Assembly: GCA_030016455.1 (NCBI GenBank)
Contig: JASEJH010000078.1
Location: 1 to 6,896, forward strand
Direction of reading: 5' to 3'
DNA from: Thermoanaerobacteraceae bacterium
GTDB taxonomy: Bacteria; Bacillota; Desulfotomaculia; Desulfotomaculales; Ammonificaceae
Length of the DNA stretch: 6,896 nucleotides
Part shown: positions 1 to 6,056 of the stretch, in pieces
Layout of the letters: each line of letters opens with the position of its first letter
Position numbering within the stretch: the first letter of the stretch is position 1
Program-made: the position numbers and the translations under genes
The notes under the pieces: model-generated
The model's database searches: none
Seen by the model: only the letters and a program-made list of their open reading frames with translations
What the model was told of the DNA's origin: nothing

Positions 1-3000
1 CACCACGTCTTCCCGCGCCTTCCGGCCTTTTAGCCTCGCTTCTTCGCGGTGCTCGAAAACGTAGCGCATAAGCTGGCGCAGGTGCTCCACACTGGGTTTC
101 GCCCAGCGGTGTCCCCGGAAAACAGGTATATCCACATCTTCCGGAACGTCCTCCAGGCCCTCGATTTCAATAAGGTAACTGTTCGCGTCGTTCATAAACT
201 CTAAGTTGCCGCTCCATCTCGTCCCGATGGTCGGCAGGCCGCAGGCCATTGCTTCGAGGTACGGCCGTCCCCAGGCTTCCCCCCGGGAAGGAAGCACAAA
301 GGCATCACAGGCAGTATAAAGCCGGGGCATCCGGTCAGCTTTGATATCCCCTTTGAGTAAAATTACCTCCGGGACCTTATCCAAACTGAAACCCAAGCGG
401 TCTTGAATAAAAGAAGCCAACTGCTTTTCAACCGTTCCTGGCCGACCACCCTTAATTTTCTGCGTCCTAAATAGTAGGGACACATCCTCCTCCAATCTGA
501 ACTCAGTTAGATAAGCTGTAAGTAAGATATCCCAGCCCGTCCGGTCCTCTAAGTCAAAATTGGCAAGAAAAATAAATCCCCTGTTGCCCCGGATATCGAG
601 CGGTTCTATCTGAGGATTAAAGAGTTCAGCATCAATGCCTTCCGGCACCACCCGCAACTTCTCCCGGTCTACCCCGGAAGCGCTGAAAGTCTCTACATTA
701 AACCGCGAGGGGACCCAGATCTCATCCATCCGGTTCCAGTGCCTCGCCCATTCCGGTTTGATTCGGTCAAGTTCGAACATCGTCCGGCCGACGTTGACCG
801 CACCGCGCACTTTATCCCTGAAACCAAACACGGGGAAGTGATGGACTACCACGGATCGTTCAGGATTTACGAACCGTTCCATAAGTTTTAACGATTTCCG
901 TTCCTTCGGTGTTAAAAAACCTTTGGAATCTTCCTTGGCGCCTTCAGGGATTACCTTAATGTTAGGCCGACTTTGGTTAAGGGCGAAAATCAATCTCCGC
1001 GCTTCATCACCAAAATCACTTTCTTCGTAAATGTGGCCTCGCCAGACCACATCCAACCGTAAAGCGGCAGTTTCGGGACGCTTTCGTCCCACCACCAGCA
1101 CGTCAAAGCCCTCGCTTATTTCCATCACGCCGTTGGCCAGGATTTCAAATTGCAAAGCTCTTAAAATCACTTCCAACAGCGCCGGGGGGTAAGGGCGGAC
1201 ATGGGTGATATCAAGCCAGAAATTATGCACCGGCACTTCCGGTTTAAGGAAGTTGGGTGTCTGAATCGCGATAATCCCGCCCCCACGCAGAGCACGGGCG
1301 CAATAGTAGAGCAACTTTACCGCGTCAGGGCCGGAAAAGTGCTCGATGATATGTCCCAGCATCATCCCGTCGTAAACTTCCTGGTGCCGGGCCAAGTGTT
1401 CCAGCGCGGACGCCACCTTAACCCGTAAACCTTTGGCCCGTGCCTTTTCAACCACCACTGGATCAAGGTCAATTCCTTCCCCTTCGATTCCTATTTCCCG
1501 CAGCATCTCCAAAAAGAGGCCTTCGCCGCAACCGATGTCCAGCACCCGGTCACAACCCCTAAAAAACGGTAAAATCTCCTCCTTGATCATCCGGGCCGAC
1601 TCTTTCGGCGCTTCAAAAGCGTGGGCAATCGCTGCGGTTATCCTTGCCAGGTCGGCCTCTTCTTCCTGAACTATTGCTCTTTCCGCTACAGGTTCCTCTA
1701 AACCAGTAGACCCGAAGACCGGAAGTTTTTCCGCCAGCCGCATCACCTGTGTGCGGTACCAGCCGCTTTCCCAGGTATCCGGTTGATCCTCCAAAACCGT
1801 CCGGACCAGCGCCAGGTTCTCTGACGCACCGGCGGCTCCGGGGTCAAGCCGCAGAGCGCTCTCGTAAGCGATCTTTGCTGAGCCGTAGTCACCCAGCCCT
1901 GCAAGGGCACTCCCTAACGCCGTCCAGGCTTCAGGAATGTTAACGTTACTTTCGAGAGAACTTAGCAAAAACTTGACCGCAGGCGCAAACTTTTGCTTTT
2001 CCAGGTACAGAAGACCAAGATTGTAATTGACGTCAGCATTATCAGGTGCTGCCGCCAGCGCCTGCTCAAAAAGCTTCTGCGCTCCACCCCTCTTGCCTGC
2101 CGTGTAGGCCTGAAAACCTTGCTCCAGTAACTCCTCAACCTTGTTTTTCATTGCCTTGGCCACCCATATACCCCTTTCCCCTTCCTCTATTAGTTCCCAG
2201 AGGCAGTCCTTTGCCTTCGCCGCCGCTTTGTCCCAGGTCAGCTTCTGCTGGATATCCGCAACAGCCTGCAAACCGATGGCTTGTGCCTTCACCGGGTTTT
2301 CGTAAACCCACCGCATAAGGTGAGCTAAATGCTCTACGTCCGGTTCCGCCCAGTAGGGATACCCCACCGTTTCGAAGTTCCCGGCCCGTTTTTCCGTGGC
2401 CTGGACAACCGAGGCGTTGATCAGCAGCGCGTTTTTATCATTGCAAAAATCGAGGCAAGCCCCGTAGTTCGTTACGATCACCGGCAACCCGCAGGCCATC
2501 GCCTCCGCCACCGGCAGGCCGAAACCTTCCCCCCGGTACGGGTGCACCAGGCAGTCGCATGCCCGGTAGAGCCCCGCCATCTCCGCCTCCCCAAAAGAAT
2601 TGTTCAGGTAGAGGACCTCCGGAGCGTTTTTCTGTCGCCTTAGCTCTTCTATCCGCGTCCCCAATCCCTGCCCGCGGTAAAACGAATCCGTACCGAAGTC
2701 TTTTACCACGAGACACACGTCATCCTTCGCCGAAAAGACCCTGAAATAAGCCTTAAGCAAAACATCCGGTCCCTTCCGGGGAATGGTTCCGCCTACAAAT
2801 AGGAATTTAAAGCTTCTTTGCGTCGAAAGCGCAAGCGGCGCCGCTTGGGGGTTAAAAACCGCTGTATTGACTCCGTTAGGTACTACGGATACCTTCTCCG
2901 GCTCAACCCCGCTCTGGATATAACAATCCCGGACAAAGGAAGAAGGGACCCAGATCTCCGCCACTTGGTCAGTTGCCGCAAACCTTGCCCATTCTACCGG

Positions 3001-3312
3001 CACAGAACCATACTCCCAGGGCTGGATCCAGATGAGCCGTCCCTCGGCGGGTTGAAACAAAGGCGGCCAGCGGTGGCGAACCGTAAAATCCACCCAGGCC
3101 GGCCGCCAATCAAACCGCGCCGCCAGAAGGGCAAAGCGCGGGTCAACCGTTTGGTCGAACTGGTCGGGCTCATAAGGCTTAATTCCGATATCGAAACGCT
3201 CGTCGTGGAGCAGTTCCAGGACGAGCTCCCGGTTAACGAGCGCCAGGCTGTGGTAAACGAAAAAGGATCCTTCCCAAATAATGCCAAGTCTTCGTTTAAG
3301 CTGTGACGACAC
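1..3312 (-). CDS. Multidomain glycosyltransferase-TPR-methyltransferase-glycosyltransferase, 3' end beyond window
   Basis: At least 1104 codons are open with no stop, so the C-terminus lies outside the window. Domain 1 (about residues 5-380) is a GT-B, family-4-type glycosyltransferase. It has W13-E-G-S, IQPWEYGS at 96-103, EIWVPS at 119-124, R179-K180 in the donor-binding loop, and an EX7E pair at E262/E270 followed by AMACGLPV. Domain 2 (about 388-503) holds three TPRs. Domain 3 (about 550-745) is a class I SAM methyltransferase with VLDIGCGEG at 590-598, acidic D615 after strand 2, GHIIEH at 653-658, TPN at 685-687 and NFWLDITH at 697-704. Domain 4 (about 749 onward) is a second GT4-type enzyme with EIWVPS at 864-869, VVPEG at 888-892 and EX7E at E1012/E1020. 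It should need some 25 more residues to finish. The GTG start is chosen because an in-frame TGA lies at 3343-3345 and GGGGGG sits 7 bases upstream. It is cytoplasmic by appearance, with no signal peptide or membrane segment. A role in flagellar or surface glycan synthesis is inferred from its position behind fliT. Domain calls are firm; substrate is unknown. Confidence 0.9.
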   Translation of the reverse strand, partial: MSSQLKRRLGIIWEGSFFVYHSLALVNRELVLELLHDERFDIGIKPYEPDQFDQTVDPRFALLAARFDWRPAWVDFTVRHRWPPLFQPAEGRLIWIQPWEYGSVPVEWARFAATDQVAEIWVPSSFVRDCYIQSGVEPEKVSVVPNGVNTAVFNPQAAPLALSTQRSFKFLFVGGTIPRKGPDVLLKAYFRVFSAKDDVCLVVKDFGTDSFYRGQGLGTRIEELRRQKNAPEVLYLNNSFGEAEMAGLYRACDCLVHPYRGEGFGLPVAEAMACGLPVIVTNYGACLDFCNDKNALLINASVVQATEKRAGNFETVGYPYWAEPDVEHLAHLMRWVYENPVKAQAIGLQAVADIQQKLTWDKAAAKAKDCLWELIEEGERGIWVAKAMKNKVEELLEQGFQAYTAGKRGGAQKLFEQALAAAPDNADVNYNLGLLYLEKQKFAPAVKFLLSSLESNVNIPEAWTALGSALAGLGDYGSAKIAYESALRLDPGAAGASENLALVRTVLEDQPDTWESGWYRTQVMRLAEKLPVFGSTGLEEPVAERAIVQEEEADLARITAAIAHAFEAPKESARMIKEEILPFFRGCDRVLDIGCGEGLFLEMLREIGIEGEGIDLDPVVVEKARAKGLRVKVASALEHLARHQEVYDGMMLGHIIEHFSGPDAVKLLYYCARALRGGGIIAIQTPNFLKPEVPVHNFWLDITHVRPYPPALLEVILRALQFEILANGVMEISEGFDVLVVGRKRPETAALRLDVVWRGHIYEESDFGDEARRLIFALNQSRPNIKVIPEGAKEDSKGFLTPKERKSLKLMERFVNPERSVVVHHFPVFGFRDKVRGAVNVGRTMFELDRIKPEWARHWNRMDEIWVPSRFNVETFSASGVDREKLRVVPEGIDAELFNPQIEPLDIRGNRGFIFLANFDLEDRTGWDILLTAYLTEFRLEEDVSLLFRTQKIKGGRPGTVEKQLASFIQDRLGFSLDKVPEVILLKGDIKADRMPRLYTACDAFVLPSRGEAWGRPYLEAMACGLPTIGTRWSGNLEFMNDANSYLIEIEGLEDVPEDVDIPVFRGHRWAKPSVEHLRQLMRYVFEHREEARLKGRKAREDVV

Positions 3313-3336
3313 CGTCCTACCCCCCGTAACGGTCGC

Positions 3337-3361
3337 CGATCGTCAATTGCTGGTCTCTTTA
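3337..3361 (-). promoter_or_regulatory. Weak SigD (sigma-28)-like promoter candidate
   Basis: On the minus strand TAAA (3361-3358) is followed after 14 bases by ACGATCG (3343-3337). This matches the CGAT core of the flagellar sigma-28 -10 element (CCGATAT) and the full TAAA -35 element. The spacing fits the family and the element ends 24 bases before the GTG start. Only four of seven -10 positions match, and CGATCG is a palindrome that could arise by chance. No better sigma-70 site was found in the gap. Confidence 0.2.
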
Positions 3362-3363
3362 CA

Positions 3364-3384
3364 GGAATTCACCCGGCGAATTCC
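3364..3384. repeat. Inverted repeat / hairpin with 7-bp GGAATTC arms
   Basis: GGAATTC (3364-3370) and GAATTCC (3378-3384) are perfect complements around a 7-base loop. In the minus-strand RNA the loop can extend the stem by a G-U and a C-G pair, leaving a CGG triloop. The plus-strand RNA lacks the G-U pair. The only T-run (3386-3390) follows the stem on the plus strand, the side opposite to every gene here. It could be a leader hairpin for the downstream gene, a protein-binding site, or a plus-strand terminator. None of these is proven. Confidence 0.5.
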
Positions 3385-3470
3385 CTTTTTACAGTTGCTA
3401 CCACCGTCGTTAAATGGTCGTCGTTACTGAAACCCTCGCTTCAAGCAAGCCTGAAACACCGGCGCCCAGC

Positions 3471-3839
3471 TTAGCGCTTTCTATCAAAAAACCGGGCCTC
3501 AGGAGCGGTTTTCCTCCCCAGGTAGGCACGTACTGCCTCCTGCCCCCGTTGCAAGCATGATATTTCCTCTCTCAACTCACCAAGCCAAACCGTGAGGAGT
3601 TCCTGGCCCTGCTTTTCCTCCGCGATGATCCGTTCCAACAGGGGCACGCATGCGGAATTTTCACCCCCGGTGAGGCCGGGCAACATCCGCGCGATTTCCC
3701 CTTTCAGCTCTTCCTTCGCCGCAATAACCTCCCAGAACGATTCAGCGGGTGCCCGCGCCTGGACCGCCTCCTTTTGTTTTTCGGCCAGTTGCAACCAAGC
3801 CGCAAGCAGGACGCAAAGTTCGGCGCTACCGTTTTCCAC
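3471..3839 (-). CDS. fliT: FliT-like flagellar chaperone
   Basis: A 122-residue protein that looks almost wholly alpha-helical, with many Glu, Lys, Gln and Leu and two long amphipathic stretches split near PGLTGG (about residues 54-59). Size, helical character and position directly after fliS fit FliT/FlgN-type export chaperones. FliT binds the cap protein FliD and delivers it to the export apparatus. The C-terminus has Y-L-G followed by FFDRKR, an aromatic-Asp-Lys ending that I recall from Firmicute FlgN/FliT-type proteins. The GTG start lies 3 bases after the second fliS stop, with GGAGG 7 bases upstream inside that gene's last codons, which suggests translational coupling. Sequence similarity to FliT is weak in this family, so the call rests largely on gene order. 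FlgN or an unnamed flagellar chaperone is the main alternative. Confidence 0.65.
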   Translation of the reverse strand: MENGSAELCVLLAAWLQLAEKQKEAVQARAPAESFWEVIAAKEELKGEIARMLPGLTGGENSACVPLLERIIAEEKQGQELLTVWLGELREEISCLQRGQEAVRAYLGRKTAPEARFFDRKR

Positions 3840-3842
3840 TGT

Positions 3843-4205
3843 CTACCCTCCCATGCCTGCAACGCTTGGGGGCGCGGTTGTTCCCCCCACCCTGACCGCC
3901 GCTTCGCTCCAGGCTTCCCGCAACTCTTTCAGGTACCCCTGCACCTCGCAAACGGGAAGACTGTCTTTCCCGGCATTGGCTTCGGTCAGCCGCCGGTTGA
4001 AATAATCGTAAAGCTGGCAAAGGGACTGCGCCACTTCGTATTTCATGTCCAGCGCACCCTTCAACTCCGAAATGATACCCTGCGCACGAACGATAAGCTG
4101 GCCAACTTCATCGCTACCCCCGGCTTCAAGCGCCTCAATCGCCCGGGAGAGAAAGCCTATCGCCCCGTCGTAAAGCATGAGTAAAAGTCTGCTCTTATCC
4201 TCCAC
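3843..4205 (-). CDS. fliS: Second FliS paralogue, N-terminally shortened
   Basis: A 120-residue FliS-family flagellin chaperone. It keeps the family core: LLLMLYDGAI (residues 7-16), the AQ-II-EL helix, ALDMKYEVA, QLYDYFNRRL and GYLKELRE. It lacks the roughly 20-residue N-terminal segment of the upstream copy, which contains YLQAAVATAPPG. In FliS this segment folds near the flagellin-binding surface, so the paralogue may bind client differently or serve another partner (inference). Upstream extension in frame meets the TAG of the first fliS after one codon, so the short form is real. The GTG start is supported by GGAGG (4214-4218) with an 8-base spacer. The first residues, V-E-D-K-S, resemble the FliT start V-E-N-G-S more than any FliS, suggesting a chimeric start made by duplication. 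Confidence 0.88.
   Translation of the reverse strand: MEDKSRLLLMLYDGAIGFLSRAIEALEAGGSDEVGQLIVRAQGIISELKGALDMKYEVAQSLCQLYDYFNRRLTEANAGKDSLPVCEVQGYLKELREAWSEAAVRVGGTTAPPSVAGMGG
3847..3851 (-). promoter_or_regulatory. Ribosome binding site of fliT inside the second fliS
   Basis: GGAGG in the last codons of the second fliS lies 7 bases before the GTG of fliT, followed by the TAG stop and a 3-base gap. It supports the GTG start and translational coupling. Confidence 0.75.
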
Positions 4206-4208
4206 GGC

Positions 4209-4634
4209 CTAAACCTCCATTCCGGCGGCGCTCGGCTGCGACGCCGCTCCCGGCCCGACATCAGCGACTACCTTGGCCCAGGTCTCGCGCAGTTCTTTCA
4301 GGTACCCCTGTACCTCCCCCGCCGGAACACCGTCCTTCTTCACGTTCGCCTCGATCAACCGCCGGTTGAAGTAATCGTAAAGCTGGTAAAGAGAACGCGC
4401 CACCTCGTACTTCATATCCAGCGCGCTGATTAACTCGGCGATGATATCCTGGGCCCGGACAATAAGCCGGTTTGCTTCCTCATAATCTCGTGCCTCAAGC
4501 ACTTCAATCGCCTGCGAAAGAAAGCTTATCGCGCCATCGTAAAGCATAAGTAAAAGGCGGCCGGGCGGGGCTGTAGCGACCGCCGCTTGAAGATACTGGT
4601 CCTGAAGTTTGCTTCTCTTAGCCGTGTTTGGCAT
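4209..4634 (-). CDS. fliS: Flagellin export chaperone FliS (full-length copy)
   Basis: A 141-residue FliS, close to the usual 125-140. FliS binds the C-terminal region of newly made flagellin in the cytoplasm, prevents its polymerisation and delivers it to the flagellar export gate. The N-terminal segment has the family pattern Y-x(3)-A-V-x-T-A-x-P (from Y14), followed by LLLMLYDGAI (27-36), the most conserved FliS motif. ALDMKYEVA and QLYDYFNRRL mark the central helices, and GYLKELRETW the last one. The tail (GPGAASQPSAAG) is low in complexity and probably disordered. The ATG start has AAGGAGAG (4641-4648) overlapping the fliD stop, with an 8-base spacer from GGAG. It lies 12 bases after fliD and 3 bases before the second fliS, clearly in one operon. 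Confidence 0.95.
   Translation of the reverse strand: MPNTAKRSKLQDQYLQAAVATAPPGRLLLMLYDGAISFLSQAIEVLEARDYEEANRLIVRAQDIIAELISALDMKYEVARSLYQLYDYFNRRLIEANVKKDGVPAGEVQGYLKELRETWAKVVADVGPGAASQPSAAGMEV
4214..4218 (-). promoter_or_regulatory. Ribosome binding site of the second fliS inside the first
   Basis: GGAGG formed by the final Met-Glu-Val codons of the first fliS lies 8 bases before the GTG at 4205. It decides the start of the shortened paralogue and implies coupled translation. Confidence 0.75.
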
Positions 4635-4646
4635 ATCACTCTCTCC

Positions 4647-6023
4647 TTAGCCACTTGTATTGGAAGTGTTGCTGCCGAACATCTGGCTGAGCTGCGCCGC
4701 CAGCCAGCTGCTCTGGGCGCTCATCACCGTCAGCGCTTCCTCAAGCGCGATGAACTGTCGCCAGAGGTTCGCCTCTCTAATGCTCAGGCGGACCTCCATC
4801 CTTTCAACCTGTTCCTCGATATCCTCGATCCGGTCCGTCAAAGAATCCGTTTTCGCCGTCAAGAAACCGGTATCGCTCTTGGTCCACAGGGTTACGGTGG
4901 CACCCATCCGGGTGGCCACGCCGTCGTTCCCGTTGGTTGAAGAAGCACCGAACAAAAGGGCGACTTTATCCGGGTTATCCGTCAGCACCTCGGTGAGCTT
5001 GGTCTCGTTCACCGTCAGCGTGGCTTCCTTGCCCGAAGTGGTTATACCGATTAGATTCAGGGCATTCAGTTCGGGGTCGGCGGTGTCAATAATCTCGGAA
5101 ACCTTGCGCCGCAAGTCGTTCTGCAATTGGCTGAGCGCACGGTCGCCCTGGAGCACTCCCGCGACTTTGGTGTCGGAATCGTAAGCGAGCTTGGTCGCGA
5201 TATCGTTCATCAGGGCGTTGTAGCTGTCCACAAAAGCCTTGATCTTGTCCACCGCCGTCTGGGTGTCGTTCTCAACCTCCAACGTGACGGCCGTGGCCGA
5301 TTCGTCCTTCAGAGTGAGCGTGACCCCGCTGATCACGTCAGAAATAGTATTGGTGCTTCTGGTGACGTCAAGGTTGTTTACGGTAAACAAAGCATCCTGC
5401 GCCGCCGCAAGCTGGTTCTTGATCGCTCCGGTAGCATCGAGGATCCCGAGCGATTTCAAAACCCCGGTGGTGGCGTCATCCACAAAATCAATCGTGCTCG
5501 CGGCGCCGGTGCTGTTGCTGGTGATCACCAACCGGTTATCAATCACCGTAGCCGTAACGCCAGCGTTAGCAGCGTTTATCTTGTCCCGGATGCTGTTAAG
5601 GCTGTCGGTAGTTGCTACCGTCACGGCTACCCCCTCAACCGTGAAAGTGCCGCTGAAACCCAATTCCGCACTGGCACTATCAAAGCGGTCCGAAGCCACG
5701 CTGTGTGCCTGGGCCAACTGCGTGACGGTGATGGAATAGGTAGCCGGTGTGGCCGTAGAAGAAGCCGTCCCCGTCACCACGCTCTCGTTAGAAGAAGTGG
5801 CTACCTTGCCCGTATAAGTTGACATCAACTTTAAATCGGCAAGCTTACTTTGGAGATCGGCGAGTTTGGTATTAATTTCCTGCCAGGCGGTCTTCTGCGC
5901 CTCCAAAGTCTCCTTTTTGTTGTTAAGTAGGTCAATCGGCCGCCGCTCGATGGCCATCAGTTGGTTAATTAAACTTTCGGTATCCAGGCCCGACATTACA
6001 CCCGTTATCCGCATCAGGGTCAT
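4647..6023 (-). CDS. fliD: Flagellar filament cap protein FliD
   Basis: A 458-residue FliD (HAP2), which forms the cap at the filament tip and guides folding and insertion of exported flagellin. The FliD N-terminal domain (about 8-105) opens with the classic GVMSGLDTESL and ends with ITVTQLAQAHSV. A flagellin-hook IN-like motif lies near 125-175 (VEGVAVTVATTDSLNSI). The FliD C-terminal domain spans about 205-440 and includes VDSYNALM (265-272) and LQGDRALSQL (291-300). A coiled coil at about 392-420 leads to QFIALEEAL and SAQSSWLAAQL, which match the family's C-terminal signature. The tail is Ser/Asn/Thr-rich. The central region (about 75-260) is rich in Ala, Thr, Ser and Val, as is usual for the variable exposed part. 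The ATG at 6023 is preferred to the TTG at 6026, because GGTGAGG is too close to the TTG. A later ATG at 6014 is possible. The gap to flaG is about 33 bases. Confidence 0.96.
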   Translation of the reverse strand: MTLMRITGVMSGLDTESLINQLMAIERRPIDLLNNKKETLEAQKTAWQEINTKLADLQSKLADLKLMSTYTGKVATSSNESVVTGTASSTATPATYSITVTQLAQAHSVASDRFDSASAELGFSGTFTVEGVAVTVATTDSLNSIRDKINAANAGVTATVIDNRLVITSNSTGAASTIDFVDDATTGVLKSLGILDATGAIKNQLAAAQDALFTVNNLDVTRSTNTISDVISGVTLTLKDESATAVTLEVENDTQTAVDKIKAFVDSYNALMNDIATKLAYDSDTKVAGVLQGDRALSQLQNDLRRKVSEIIDTADPELNALNLIGITTSGKEATLTVNETKLTEVLTDNPDKVALLFGASSTNGNDGVATRMGATVTLWTKSDTGFLTAKTDSLTDRIEDIEEQVERMEVRLSIREANLWRQFIALEEALTVMSAQSSWLAAQLSQMFGSNTSNTSG

Positions 6024-6056
6024 CAATCCTCACCCCCAATCTTCTCTCCGGCCGGC

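Larger units (their letters stand above)
3313..3470. other. Intergenic region between fliT and the glycosyltransferase gene
   Basis: This 158-base gap is the only sizeable non-coding stretch in the window. It holds a perfect 7-bp inverted repeat (3364-3384), a direct repeat CGTCGTTA (3405-3412 and 3419-3426), a direct repeat CTGAAAC (3427-3433 and 3451-3457), and TTTACAG twice, flanking the inverted repeat (3358-3364 and 3388-3394). No hairpin followed by a U-run is visible in the minus-strand transcript, so termination after fliT is not supported. The large downstream gene could be transcribed by readthrough, from its own promoter, or both. Confidence 0.6.
3825..4559 (-). repeat. Tandem duplication covering most of fliS and the next gene start
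   Basis: Two adjacent copies, 4191-4559 and 3825-4190 (369 and 366 bases), align along their length. The fliS part encodes proteins about two thirds identical by hand count (roughly 77 of 116 positions). DNA matches are strong locally, for example CGCCGGTTGAA followed by TAATCGTAAAGCTGG in both. Each copy ends with the same junction layout: GGAGG, a TAG stop, 3 bases, then GTG-GA. The duplicated unit therefore seems to run from fliS codon 26 into the first codons of the following gene. Confidence 0.7.

Noticed and set aside
2100..2220. Possible gene boundary or frameshift between the first glycosyltransferase and the TPR block, with an ATG at 2151
   Set aside because: The frame continues without a stop through the junction, and no clear ribosome binding site precedes the ATG. 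A single fused protein is the better reading.
2046..2643. Two plus-strand open frames of about 90 and 104 codons
   Set aside because: Both are antisense to the glycosyltransferase/TPR part of the large gene. One is a Pro/Ser-rich low-complexity translation typical of a shadow frame.
2438..3287. Separate short minus-strand frames at 2438-2716 and 2994-3287
   Set aside because: They are out of frame with the 1104-codon gene, whose in-frame translation carries all the conserved GT4 motifs across the same bases.
2818..3306. Plus-strand open frame of 162 codons
   Set aside because: It is antisense to the first glycosyltransferase domain and has an Arg/Lys/Pro-rich composition with no motif.
3335..3340. 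GCCGAT on the plus strand as a sigma-28 -10 element
   Set aside because: No TAAA lies at the right distance upstream on that strand, and no plus-strand gene follows.
3313..3470. Cyclic-di-GMP (GEMM) riboswitch in the leader of the large gene
   Set aside because: A GGTAGC-like stretch is present on the minus strand, but the conserved paired elements of the aptamer could not be found.
5127..5822. Long open frame of 231 codons on the plus strand
   Set aside because: It lies wholly opposite fliD, whose motifs are unmistakable. The translation has no recognisable domain and is rich in Arg, His and Val, as expected of an antisense shadow in GC-rich DNA.
6024..6026. TTG as the fliD start
   Set aside because: Only one base separates it from the GAGG element. 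The next codon is an ATG with better spacing.
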